Shown piece after piece: positions 18,289-25,921 of a stretch of DNA of 64,000 nt (the stretch's first letter is position 1; each line of letters begins with the position of its first letter). Both the position numbers and the translations under genes were made by a program. This stretch comes from JBPOFY01 sp049889815 (GTDB lineage: Bacteria; Verrucomicrobiota; Verrucomicrobiia; Opitutales; Coraliomargaritaceae), in contig JBMHCR010000013.1 in the NCBI GenBank assembly GCA_049889815.1, positions 1 to 64,000 on the forward strand, written 5' to 3'. The notes beneath the pieces were generated by a model. It did no database searches. It worked only from the letters and a program-made list of their open reading frames with translations, and was not told the DNA's origin.

Positions 18289-19203
18289 ATGGCGTCCGCA
18301 CTGTGTTTGGCGCTTGCAGCGCCGCAAATTGCGGTGGCGCAGATCAATCTCGACGCTGTGTTCGTGGCCAATGCAGGCAATGCTGACGACTCGACCGGTT
18401 TTGGTGGCGTGGATTACGATTACTACGTTGGTGCCTATGAGGTTACCAATGCTCAATACAATGCATTCCTGAATGCTGCTGCGGCGACAGATACCTACGA
18501 CCTGTATGATCTCAATATGGGCTCCCACCCGCAGGGAGGGATCAACCGTGCGGGCACGAGTGGTTCCTACACCTACGGTGTGAAGAGCGGTTTCGAGAAT
18601 AGACCAGTGAATTACGTGAACTTTTGGGATGCCGCTCGCTTCACAAATTGGCTGACGTCTGGTGACACAGAGGATGGCGTTTACGTGCTAACACCGACCG
18701 GCATCGCCGAAAACACGATCACTCGTGATAGTGCAGCTTGGGCGAACGGGGGTATCGCCGTAGCCAGCGAGGACGAGTGGTATAAGGCGGCCTATTACGA
18801 TGGCAATGGTGGCTACACCTTGTTCGCGACCCAGACCGATGAACGTATCACAACGAGCGATGCGAATTTCGCTAGCTCGGGTCCAGTGGATGTGGGTAAC
18901 TATCCGACCTCGAGTCATTACGGCACCTTCGATCAGAGCGGCAATCTGTGGGAGACGGTTGATACCATTGTTAATGGTAATTCTCGCGTGCTCCGGGGTG
19001 GTGGTTATGATTCTAGTGCACCTGCTAATTTGGAGTCCACACAATCACGTATAGATACCGTAACAGCCGACTTCGGAAATGTGAACATCGGCTTTCGTGT
19101 CGCCAGTCTCCAAGAATTTACGCAAGTGCCGGAACCATCTGCTGACGCTGCGATCCTTGGCTTTCTCGGGCTCTCTTTGGCGCTCGTTAGGCGTAAAAGG
19201 TAA
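18289..19203 (+). CDS. PEP-CTERM-anchored SUMF1/FGE-fold protein
   Basis: The 304-residue product starts with a signal-like segment (ALCLALAAPQIAVAQ), followed by a formylglycine-generating-enzyme (SUMF1, PF03781) fold: YVGAYEVTNAQYNAFLN, NRPVNYVNFWDAARFTNWL, ASEDEWYKAAYYDG, FDQSGNLWETVD, RVLRGGGYDSS and the ending GFRVAS. It closes with a PEP-CTERM sorting signal: VPEPS, a hydrophobic helix and RRKR, which implies an exosortase elsewhere in the genome. The mature domain has no cysteine, so it lacks the catalytic cysteines of true FGE and is more likely a binding or structural module. The only in-frame ATG is at 18289; weaker TTG/GTG starts exist back to 18085. Confidence 0.8.
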   Translation: MASALCLALAAPQIAVAQINLDAVFVANAGNADDSTGFGGVDYDYYVGAYEVTNAQYNAFLNAAAATDTYDLYDLNMGSHPQGGINRAGTSGSYTYGVKSGFENRPVNYVNFWDAARFTNWLTSGDTEDGVYVLTPTGIAENTITRDSAAWANGGIAVASEDEWYKAAYYDGNGGYTLFATQTDERITTSDANFASSGPVDVGNYPTSSHYGTFDQSGNLWETVDTIVNGNSRVLRGGGYDSSAPANLESTQSRIDTVTADFGNVNIGFRVASLQEFTQVPEPSADAAILGFLGLSLALVRRKR

Positions 19204-19237
19204 AAAGGGGCGCATGGGGGCGCCCGCCTAAAAAATC

Positions 19238-19270
19238 AAATCTCTGCCTTCGGGCGGAGATTTTTTTTTA
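19238..19270 (+). terminator. Intrinsic terminator with UUCG loop after the PEP-CTERM gene
   Basis: AAATCTCTGCC (19238-19248) pairs with GGCGGAGATTT (19253-19263) around a TTCG tetraloop with one G-U pair, followed by a run of Ts. It lies 35 bases after the stop. This is a textbook intrinsic terminator. Confidence 0.92.
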
Positions 19271-19565
19271 CTCAAAATCGCAAAGCGCCCGCTGATTCGG
19301 TAGGATTCTTTTTTTGATAGTTTTCAAACTGAGTGCCTGTTTGAGTGGGTCGCAAACGAGCGGAAAAATCACCGGTTCATTGTTGGCATGTGGCTCGTTG
19401 ATACTCCGTTAAAATCTCTGATTGTTACACCAGGTCGCCTAGCTCAGTGTGTAGGTTCGGTGCTTCCTGACAGACTTCCTGCGAGCGGCCGTATTATTTT
19501 GTTGCAAAACCCGAGCCGCCCGTCACCCTCGGCGGTTTCTTTTAATTTAAAGCGGAGGGATCACC
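19271..19565. other. 295-base leader region upstream of rpoZ
   Basis: No coding frame is convincing here. A tRNA-like stretch near 19436 (GCCTAGCTCAGTGTGTAGG) lacks a T arm and matching acceptor strand and was rejected. A GC-rich patch at about 19511-19537 (CCGCC...GGCGG) followed by TTTCTTTT could form a weak hairpin. The region ends with a strong ribosome-binding site for rpoZ and probably holds its promoter. Confidence 0.4.
19554..19559 (+). promoter_or_regulatory. Ribosome-binding site that fixes the TTG start of rpoZ
   Basis: GGAGGG lies six bases before the TTG at 19566. It is one of the few strong Shine-Dalgarno sequences in the window and decides an otherwise uncertain start. Confidence 0.8.
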
Positions 19566-19775
19566 TTGAGAGACGACTATTTACAGGCAGCACAAGAAAT
19601 CATCACAGACCCAATGATCTTGATCAACGTGGTTTCTCGTCGTGCGAAACAGTTGAAGAGTGGCTACAAACCCTTGATTGAGTCGCTCGAGCGTCTGTCT
19701 GCGGAAGACATGGCTCTGCGTGAGATTATGGAAGGTAAGATCACCTACCAACTGGCTGAGTCCGACGAGGCTTAG
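19566..19775 (+). CDS. rpoZ: RNA polymerase omega subunit
   Basis: This 69-residue protein matches the omega subunit: the start DYLQAAQEIITDPMILINVV, the conserved SRRAKQLKSG (omega's RAxQL core) and the ending KITYQLAESDEA. Omega helps fold and assemble the beta' subunit. The start is a TTG supported by a strong GGAGGG. It lies 55 bases upstream of smpB, and the two are probably co-transcribed. Confidence 0.85.
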   Translation: MRDDYLQAAQEIITDPMILINVVSRRAKQLKSGYKPLIESLERLSAEDMALREIMEGKITYQLAESDEA

Positions 19776-19830
19776 TCCCGCTCCCGAAAGCGTGCCCTCT
19801 GCGCTTCCCCAATAGAGGGGTCGAGTCAAC

Positions 19831-20307
19831 GTGTGCGCTAAAAAACAGACAGCTGAGGATCGTTTTAAGGAGATCCGTAACGCCAAGGCGAACCACAATT
19901 ATTTTGTGGGCGACCGTTTTGAGGCTGGTTTAGTGTTGAAAGGCACCGAGGTGAAGGCGCTGCGCGAAGGGAATGCTCAGATCGGCGAAGCTTTTTGCCG
20001 CGTCGAGAAAGGACAGGTCTGGATGTATAATTCGCATATCGGCGAATATTCCTTCGGTAATTTTCAAAACCACGCGCCGCGCCGAAAGCGCAAACTGCTA
20101 CTCCACAAGCGTGAGATCCATAAACTGCTCGGCGCCACGGATGCGGGCGGTAAATCGCTGATTCCGATCCGCATTTATCTGAAACATGGCTTACTGAAGA
20201 TTGAAATCGCGCTCTGCACCGGTAAGAAGCTGCACGACAAACGCGAGACGATGAAAAAGAAGATCACGATGCGTGAAGCGGAGCGTGAAATGCGTGGTCA
20301 CAAATAA
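19831..20307 (+). CDS. smpB: SsrA-binding protein SmpB
   Basis: This 158-residue protein delivers tmRNA to stalled ribosomes for trans-translation. Family motifs are ANHNYFVGDRFEAGLVLKGT, EVKALREGNAQIGEAFCRV, MYNSHIGEYSFGNFQNHAPR, RKRKLLLHKREI and the basic tail KLHDKRETMKKK that enters the mRNA channel. The start is GTG at 19831. No ssrA gene for tmRNA was recognised next to it. It follows rpoZ. Confidence 0.97.
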   Translation: MCAKKQTAEDRFKEIRNAKANHNYFVGDRFEAGLVLKGTEVKALREGNAQIGEAFCRVEKGQVWMYNSHIGEYSFGNFQNHAPRRKRKLLLHKREIHKLLGATDAGGKSLIPIRIYLKHGLLKIEIALCTGKKLHDKRETMKKKITMREAEREMRGHK

Positions 20308-20365
20308 TTATAGGGAAGCTTTCGGCTGTCCGGACACCCAAGATATAGAATGAACCCAAATTTTT

Positions 20366-20383
20366 AGATTAAGATTAAGACGG
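20366..20383 (+). repeat. GATTAN-type intergenic repeat, copy 6 (short)
   Basis: AGATTAAGATTAAGACGG lies in the smpB-thrB gap. It has the shared GATTAAGAC end. Confidence 0.55.
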
Positions 20384-20472
20384 TTTAATTTGCATCCCGC
20401 ATCCGTCTTCGCCTTCTAGGCTGGGCCCGACAAGTCCCGTCACTCGTATCTCCAATCTCGTATCCCGTAACC

Positions 20473-21384
20473 ATGTCATCCGAACTGTCTACAGTTCTAG
20501 TTCAAATACCTGCCAGCACCTCAAATTGTGGTCCTGGTTTCGATACCCTGAGTATTGCGCTCACGTTATATAACTTCGTGCGTCTCGCCGTCCGTGAGGA
20601 TGAAGCGATCGCCTCTAAGACAGAAGTGAGTGAAGGGACTCAGCAAATGGTGGAGGAAACTGCGCTAAGTTTTGCGCAGTTGGCGGGTGTCGATTTGAAA
20701 GGCTTCGATTACGAGATTTGGGGCGAGGTTCCGATGGCACGTGGATTGGGTTCCAGCTCGACGATCCGTGCAGGGGTCGTTGCGGGCCTCAATGCCTTGC
20801 ATGGTGCGCCCTTGAATAAGGAAGCAATGATCCGTCTTACGACCAAGCTCGACAATGCACCGGACAATGCCTGTGCCGCATTTGCGGGTGGTTTCTGTAT
20901 CGCGCGAACCGAGCCGTCGACATTTGCCTACCGTGAGCATGTTCGTTTCGAACTGCCAGCGTCTTTGGTCTTTGTCGCAGTCTCTCCCGACTATGAGGTG
21001 CTGACTGAGCATTCGCGTCGTGTGCTGCCTGATTCGATCCCGTTTGATGATGTTGTGCGCAGTGCCAATAGTTTGGCATTTCTCGTCGGCGCATTGGTTT
21101 CCGAGGATTTCGCACGTTTAGAAGGTGCGGTGAATGATTACATCCATCAACCCTACCGTGAGTTGCTCAATCCATTTGGACATGAAAGCATCGAGGCCGG
21201 TTGTCATGCCGGAGCCTATACGGGATGGCTGAGCGGCAGTGGTTCGACTGTTGTTTGCGTGACGGATGCGGAAAGCGCCCTTGCGGTTGGTGAGGCCATG
21301 GAAGCTACTTACAAGGTCAACAATACGAAAGCCCGTGTGTATCGCCTCAGCACAGACAATGTCGGTTTGACGTTGATTGTTTAG
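20473..21384 (+). CDS. thrB: Homoserine kinase
   Basis: This 303-residue GHMP-family kinase phosphorylates homoserine for threonine synthesis. It shows the N-terminal PASTSNCGPGFDTLSIAL, the ATP-binding loop PMARGLGSSSTIRAGVVAGL (about residue 91) and the C-terminal GWLSGSGSTVVCVTD. The length matches ThrB (about 300-310). Neither thrA nor thrC is adjacent. It follows smpB after a 165-base gap with a GATTAN repeat and converges on the large cytochrome/NHL gene. Confidence 0.92.
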   Translation: MSSELSTVLVQIPASTSNCGPGFDTLSIALTLYNFVRLAVREDEAIASKTEVSEGTQQMVEETALSFAQLAGVDLKGFDYEIWGEVPMARGLGSSSTIRAGVVAGLNALHGAPLNKEAMIRLTTKLDNAPDNACAAFAGGFCIARTEPSTFAYREHVRFELPASLVFVAVSPDYEVLTEHSRRVLPDSIPFDDVVRSANSLAFLVGALVSEDFARLEGAVNDYIHQPYRELLNPFGHESIEAGCHAGAYTGWLSGSGSTVVCVTDAESALAVGEAMEATYKVNNTKARVYRLSTDNVGLTLIV

Positions 21385-21404
21385 TTACCTTGAACTCGGG
21401 ATTC

Positions 21405-21425
21405 CGTATCATTCTGACTGATACG
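21405..21425. terminator. Hairpin between convergent thrB and the cytochrome/NHL gene
   Basis: CGTATCA and TGATACG form a perfect 7-bp stem around a 7-base loop, 20 bases after the thrB stop and 25 bases from the opposing stop. No clear U tract follows on either strand, so a terminator role is only suggested by position. Confidence 0.4.
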
Positions 21426-21449
21426 TCCGTTGGTTATGGGCTGCGTCAC

Positions 21450-24400
21450 CTAATTCCTTATAAGTTTTGTCAGCCGTCCTGTCTTGTTCCAGTCTTGGAC
21501 ATAAATATCGCCGTCTGCATCAAATGCGATTCCGTGCGGGGCGCTGAAGATGTTGGGCGCCAAGTCTTGCAACTGTGTGTCGAACTTTGCCCATTGATCG
21601 CGGTTTGGATTGTCGCCGAGGTGGGCGGCGATGTTGCCCGACTTCTCTAGCAGAGTGACGCGGCCTGCCAGTTCTGCGACGGCGCAGATGTCACCGTAAA
21701 TACTCATGGAGCAGGGGCGACGTAAACCCGTGGTGTGCACCTCAATAAAGTTGCCCTCTAGATCGTAGTGAACGAGACGCAGATTTTCACGGTCGGCAAC
21801 CAATATGCGAGCGGGACTGAATCGAGTGTCGATGGTCAGTCCGTGATTTCGCTCCGTTTGATCGTTTGCGGCGCCTTTACTGCCCACGGTTTTGAGGAGT
21901 TCGCCATCAGGACTAAAGATATGCATGTGATTCGATCCGTATCCGATGGCAGCGTAAATGCGACCGTCTGGTCCGACGGTGACTGCAGTGATGCCCTTGA
22001 GGGTTCCAGGAATCGGGTTTTCCTCGGTGTGATTGATCTCCAGAATGATGTTCCCTTGAGTGTCGAGCTTCAGCAGGCGGTCGCCCCATTTGTGAGCGCA
22101 GTAGAGATACTCGACACCGTCTTCTTCGCGCATCAAAAGCGAGTGAATGCCGCCGAATTGCTCTGGAAAGCTGCGTAGGAAATTCCCCGCTGCATCAAAC
22201 ACCATGATGGAGCGCGGGCTGTCGGTAGACACGTAAACTTCGCCGGTTTTACTGATGGCGATCCCGCCGTGGGTGGCGCCGATTGGATTGCCGTCGGTCA
22301 ACTTTGCCCAGTTGGGATCACTTTTGAATCGGTAGGCGTCATTGCCGGTGATGTGACTTTCGATGGAGGCGGGTGGTGCGTCGTCGTGGGTATGTCCGTG
22401 ATCGTGGCCGTGCTCACCATGACTATGCTTATGCTTTGCACTGGGGTCGTTGAAAATACGCACTTCGTTAAGACCGCCGCTGCCTTTATGTCTGCCGTTA
22501 TCGGGGACGTAGTTTGTAAGTCCATTGATTCGAACAAAACGAGCTGTTGTCTTCTGGAATGCGAACGTTTCAAAGGCATAGTAATTCGGGCTCTGTTGCT
22601 CGATACGTTTTAAGGTGCCGCGTGTCACTTCTTCGAACGTCGAGCCGTCGGTTGAAACTTCGATGGTGAAGTTCTTAATGCCACGATCTGCATACTGGCG
22701 GTTGCGTGTATTTTGCAGGTCGATGCGTGATATCTCATGAACTTCTTCGAGGTCGATGGTCACCGCTCCGCTGTCGCCGTTCTGGGCTAGCCAGAACGAC
22801 CAGTTTTTTGGTGATCCTGTATCCGCGAGGCGCCCGTCGGTAACATTGCTGGCTGGAAAGCTCTCGCCCCCAACATTGTAATAGCTGGATGCGCTTACGG
22901 GTTTTTCAAAGGCAAGGTTGAGGATATCACCAGAGTTATCGCCTCGTTCTGCGGTTTCCTCTACTTTGGGTTCGGGTGTATCAGATGCGACTGGCGCAGG
23001 TGTATTCTTATCCAGGAAATCATCCGCAACGACTTCAGTGTCTGGTAGCGCGTTGCGAATCTTCGCGATCTGTTCAGGCGAGAGTCCACTTTGTGCGAGA
23101 TAGAGAGCGTCCAGTTGTTTGAGTTCGCCCAGCGAGGCTAGGGTCTCGGCAGTCAACGAGGTGTTAAATAGGACGAGGCTTTCGAGGTCCTTCAACTGTT
23201 TCAAGTTCTCAAGCACGTTCTGGTCGACTGCGGTGCCCGAGAGATTGAGTCGCTTCAGTTTAGAGGTCGCCTGTGTCAGGGTTTGAATTCCGCTGGAGCT
23301 GACCTGGGTGTTTGAGAGATCTATATCGGTGAGGAATTGCCCTGCCTTAACGAGTTCAACAATTGCTTGGTCGCCAAATTGCTGGCGTGCGTTGACCGCT
23401 GAGAAGAGCAGTTGATCTCCCTTTTCTCCAATGCGCATCACGCTGTTTTCCGCGTATCGCTCGATGCCTGAGATGAGCTTGGAAAAATCGACGACAGGAA
23501 GTGCAGGCATCTCCACAACGGTGACTTCGTCTTCGCTGCTTTCGGAGTCTATCTGCATGTAGGCGATTGCCCAATTGTAGAGCTCGTCGGGGAACTCTAG
23601 GTCGGCTAGGCGAGCATCGGGAGACGCACCGGCGAGAATCCATTGATCAATGAAGGCCAGTTCCATTTCGGTGAGCTGTGGTTTGCCCTCCGGTGGCATG
23701 TGAAGATCATCGTCGAGCGGAAGGTGCGAGTAGTCAGAAATGAGGCTCTCTCTAAGGTCGCCTGGAACAAGAGCAGGTCCTGTGTCGCCTCCAACAAGAA
23801 GTGCGTCGTAGCTATCCATGAGGAGTCCGCTCTTTTGCTTCGTGTCCACCGCGTGGCAGCTGTAGCACTTGGACTCGAAGATCTTATCGACCACCTCGTA
23901 GGTGATGAGCGTTTCAACCGGTTTCGCCTCTTCAATGACTTCTGCTTCGGCGAATAGCGGTTTCAGTGGGTCTCCGTGAGTGATGAGTCCACCCTTATGA
24001 GCGGCAAACCAAAGGACTGCGATGCTCCCTAGTAGGGTGAGGCTATAAAGAGCGGAATCTACCGTAAAGATGACTGCACAGCAAAAGACGATGATCGCAG
24101 CGATCGCGAATCCAATGCCCCAGTTCAGGTGTCGGTTAATGAGTTCACCGCTGTAGTCTCCCTGCAAATATAAAAGCAGACCCGCCACCGCAGCGAGCAC
24201 TGCAAAGAAGGTGCCGAATAAGAGTATGGGAAAAGCTCCCGGGATTTGTGCACGCTTTGAGAAAGGACTGACTAGGAGGTTCCACACTTCGGCAATCCCC
24301 AGATAGATGAAGACACCGATCGGTAGGTGCAAAAATAACGGGTGCATATTGCCGCTGACTTCGAGGAGTGGTGAGAGTTCGTCGAACTCGGCAGACTTGG

Positions 24401-24485
24401 TCCAGGCCGCTGCGATCAGCAGAAACACAATAGTGATTCCACTCAGCGCCAAGACCGAGGTTCTTAGAGGTTTGGAGAGAGCCAT
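21450..24485 (-). CDS. Membrane protein with PSCyt1 cytochrome, LRR, discoidin and NHL domains
   Basis: This 1011-residue protein combines several parts. Residues about 1-190 are a membrane domain (DUF2231-like, with NMHPLFLHLPIGVFIYLG and further spans). Next is a PSCyt1-type domain with the haem motif CYSCH (about 205) and HMPPEGKPQLTEMELAFIDQ, then leucine-rich repeats (about 375-480), then an F5/8 type C (discoidin) domain (about 520-680) and a histidine-rich linker (KHKHSHGEHGHDHGHTHDD). It ends with NHL/beta-propeller repeats (about 720-1011; GGIAISKTGEVYVSTDSPRS, PHGIAFDADGDIYVQDWN). It is the last gene of the ECF-controlled cassette. An outer electron-transfer or carbohydrate-binding role is inferred from the domains only. 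Confidence 0.8.
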   Translation of the reverse strand: MALSKPLRTSVLALSGITIVFLLIAAAWTKSAEFDELSPLLEVSGNMHPLFLHLPIGVFIYLGIAEVWNLLVSPFSKRAQIPGAFPILLFGTFFAVLAAVAGLLLYLQGDYSGELINRHLNWGIGFAIAAIIVFCCAVIFTVDSALYSLTLLGSIAVLWFAAHKGGLITHGDPLKPLFAEAEVIEEAKPVETLITYEVVDKIFESKCYSCHAVDTKQKSGLLMDSYDALLVGGDTGPALVPGDLRESLISDYSHLPLDDDLHMPPEGKPQLTEMELAFIDQWILAGASPDARLADLEFPDELYNWAIAYMQIDSESSEDEVTVVEMPALPVVDFSKLISGIERYAENSVMRIGEKGDQLLFSAVNARQQFGDQAIVELVKAGQFLTDIDLSNTQVSSSGIQTLTQATSKLKRLNLSGTAVDQNVLENLKQLKDLESLVLFNTSLTAETLASLGELKQLDALYLAQSGLSPEQIAKIRNALPDTEVVADDFLDKNTPAPVASDTPEPKVEETAERGDNSGDILNLAFEKPVSASSYYNVGGESFPASNVTDGRLADTGSPKNWSFWLAQNGDSGAVTIDLEEVHEISRIDLQNTRNRQYADRGIKNFTIEVSTDGSTFEEVTRGTLKRIEQQSPNYYAFETFAFQKTTARFVRINGLTNYVPDNGRHKGSGGLNEVRIFNDPSAKHKHSHGEHGHDHGHTHDDAPPASIESHITGNDAYRFKSDPNWAKLTDGNPIGATHGGIAISKTGEVYVSTDSPRSIMVFDAAGNFLRSFPEQFGGIHSLLMREEDGVEYLYCAHKWGDRLLKLDTQGNIILEINHTEENPIPGTLKGITAVTVGPDGRIYAAIGYGSNHMHIFSPDGELLKTVGSKGAANDQTERNHGLTIDTRFSPARILVADRENLRLVHYDLEGNFIEVHTTGLRRPCSMSIYGDICAVAELAGRVTLLEKSGNIAAHLGDNPNRDQWAKFDTQLQDLAPNIFSAPHGIAFDADGDIYVQDWNKTGRLTKLIRN

Positions 24486-24497
24486 AAAGTGGAGAGA

Positions 24498-25919
24498 TTA
24501 TGCGAGGATACCTTTAATGAGCTTACCGTGGACGTCTGTCAGACGGAAATCTCTGCCTTGGAAGCGGAAAGTGTGACGAGTATGATCGATTCCCATCAAG
24601 TGGAGCATGGTCATGTGTAAGTCGTGGATCGAGGTCTTGTTTTCCACGGCAGCGTAGCCGAGCTCGTCGGTGGACCCGTAAACAGTGCCGCCTTTGATCC
24701 CTCCACCAGCAAAAAACACTGAGAAGCCCTTGATATGGTGGTCGCGGCCCGAACCTTGAGCCATAGGTGTGCGTCCGAATTCACCGCCCCAAATGACCAG
24801 GGTGTCTTCCAGCATGCCGCGCATCTTGAGGTCCTTGATCAGTGCCGCGGTGCCTTGGTCGACATGCTTGGCGGCAACAGGAAAATTTTCGGCTAGTCCG
24901 CCATGGTGATCCCATCCGCGGTGATACAGCTGGATGAAGCGCACACCGCGTTCGGCAAGGCGACGTGCCATCAAGCAGTTGGACGCGAAACTGCCATCGC
25001 CTGGAGTGCAGCCGTATAGATCGAGCACGTGTTTTGGCTCTTTGCTGAAGTCAGTGAGCTCGGGCACGGATGCCTGCATCTTAAAAGCCAGCTCGTATTG
25101 CGCGATGCGTGCGGCGATCTCACGGTCGTGACTCGCTTCCAGTTGCATGTGGTTGAGCCCGTTGATTGTTTTGATCAAGTTACCCTGTGCATCGCGATTT
25201 ACGCCACCTGGGTTCTTAACGTAGTAAACTGGATCTCCCTTGGACTGAAGTTGCACGCCTTGGAACTTACTCGGTAAGAAACCGTTGTGCCATTGTTTGG
25301 ATGAAATTGGTTGTGCCTGACCGCCGCCCTCACTCGTGAGCACGACGTAGCCGGGTAGATTTGCGGAGGTGCTGCCGAGGCCGTAGAGTGACCAAGAGCC
25401 CATGCAGGGACGCCCGGGAATGATTGAACCGGTATTGAAGAAAGTATGGGCTGGATCGTGATTGATCTGCTCGGTATACATGGAGCGAACGACTGCAATC
25501 TCGTCAGCAATCGTTCCGATGTGCGGGAACTGATTGTTGATCATCATACCCGATTCACCGTGACGGCTAAAGCCGAACTGCGGACCCATGATGTTGAGTT
25601 TTTGTCCCTGAAGTTGTGCCAGTTGCTCGCCCTTGGTAAACGACTCTGGCATCGCCTTCCCGTGCAAGCGTTCAAGCTCCGGCTTGTAGTCGAAGGTCTC
25701 TAAATGCGATGGGCCGCCTGCCATACAGAGGTGAATCACACGCTTCACTTTTGGTTCGAGGTGCGTGCCGTTCGCAAGTGTGCCTTTCCAGATGTTTTGA
25801 CCGGCACTATTGGCAAGGAGATCGCCTGCGGCGAATGCTCCCAAACTGGTGAGCGACTTCTTGAGAAAGGTGCGACGACTGGAAAAGTCTTTGAGTTGTT
25901 CAAAAGTAGATTCGTCCAT
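24498..25919 (-). CDS. DUF1501 secreted protein (sulfatase-like fold), Tat-type leader
   Basis: This 473-residue protein belongs to DUF1501 (PF07394), usually encoded beside PSD1 genes in Planctomycetes and Verrucomicrobia. It begins with a twin-arginine-like leader (SSRRTFLKKSLTSLGAFAAG). Family segments are HLCMAGGPSHLETFDYKP, NHDPAHTFFNTGSIIPGRPC, GSWSLYGLGSTSANLPGYVV, IWGGEFGRTPMAQGSGRDHH and LMGIDHTRHTFRFQGRDFRL. The fold is related to alkaline phosphatases and sulfatases, but the enzymatic activity of DUF1501 is unknown. The ATG at 25919 is chosen since it precedes the leader. The stop of the PSD1 gene is just upstream, indicating translational coupling. Confidence 0.88.
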   Translation of the reverse strand: MDESTFEQLKDFSSRRTFLKKSLTSLGAFAAGDLLANSAGQNIWKGTLANGTHLEPKVKRVIHLCMAGGPSHLETFDYKPELERLHGKAMPESFTKGEQLAQLQGQKLNIMGPQFGFSRHGESGMMINNQFPHIGTIADEIAVVRSMYTEQINHDPAHTFFNTGSIIPGRPCMGSWSLYGLGSTSANLPGYVVLTSEGGGQAQPISSKQWHNGFLPSKFQGVQLQSKGDPVYYVKNPGGVNRDAQGNLIKTINGLNHMQLEASHDREIAARIAQYELAFKMQASVPELTDFSKEPKHVLDLYGCTPGDGSFASNCLMARRLAERGVRFIQLYHRGWDHHGGLAENFPVAAKHVDQGTAALIKDLKMRGMLEDTLVIWGGEFGRTPMAQGSGRDHHIKGFSVFFAGGGIKGGTVYGSTDELGYAAVENKTSIHDLHMTMLHLMGIDHTRHTFRFQGRDFRLTDVHGKLIKGILA

Positions 25920-25921
25920 GA

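Noticed and set aside
19434..19510. tRNA-like sequence with GCCTAGCTCAGTGTGTAGG
   Set aside because: Only a D-arm-like block is present. There is no GGTTCGAATC-type T arm, no matching acceptor strand and no plausible anticodon arm at the right distance.
20308..20472. Possible riboswitch or leader before thrB
   Set aside because: No conserved aptamer fold, leader peptide rich in Thr/Ile codons or terminator was seen; the gap holds only a short GATTAN repeat.
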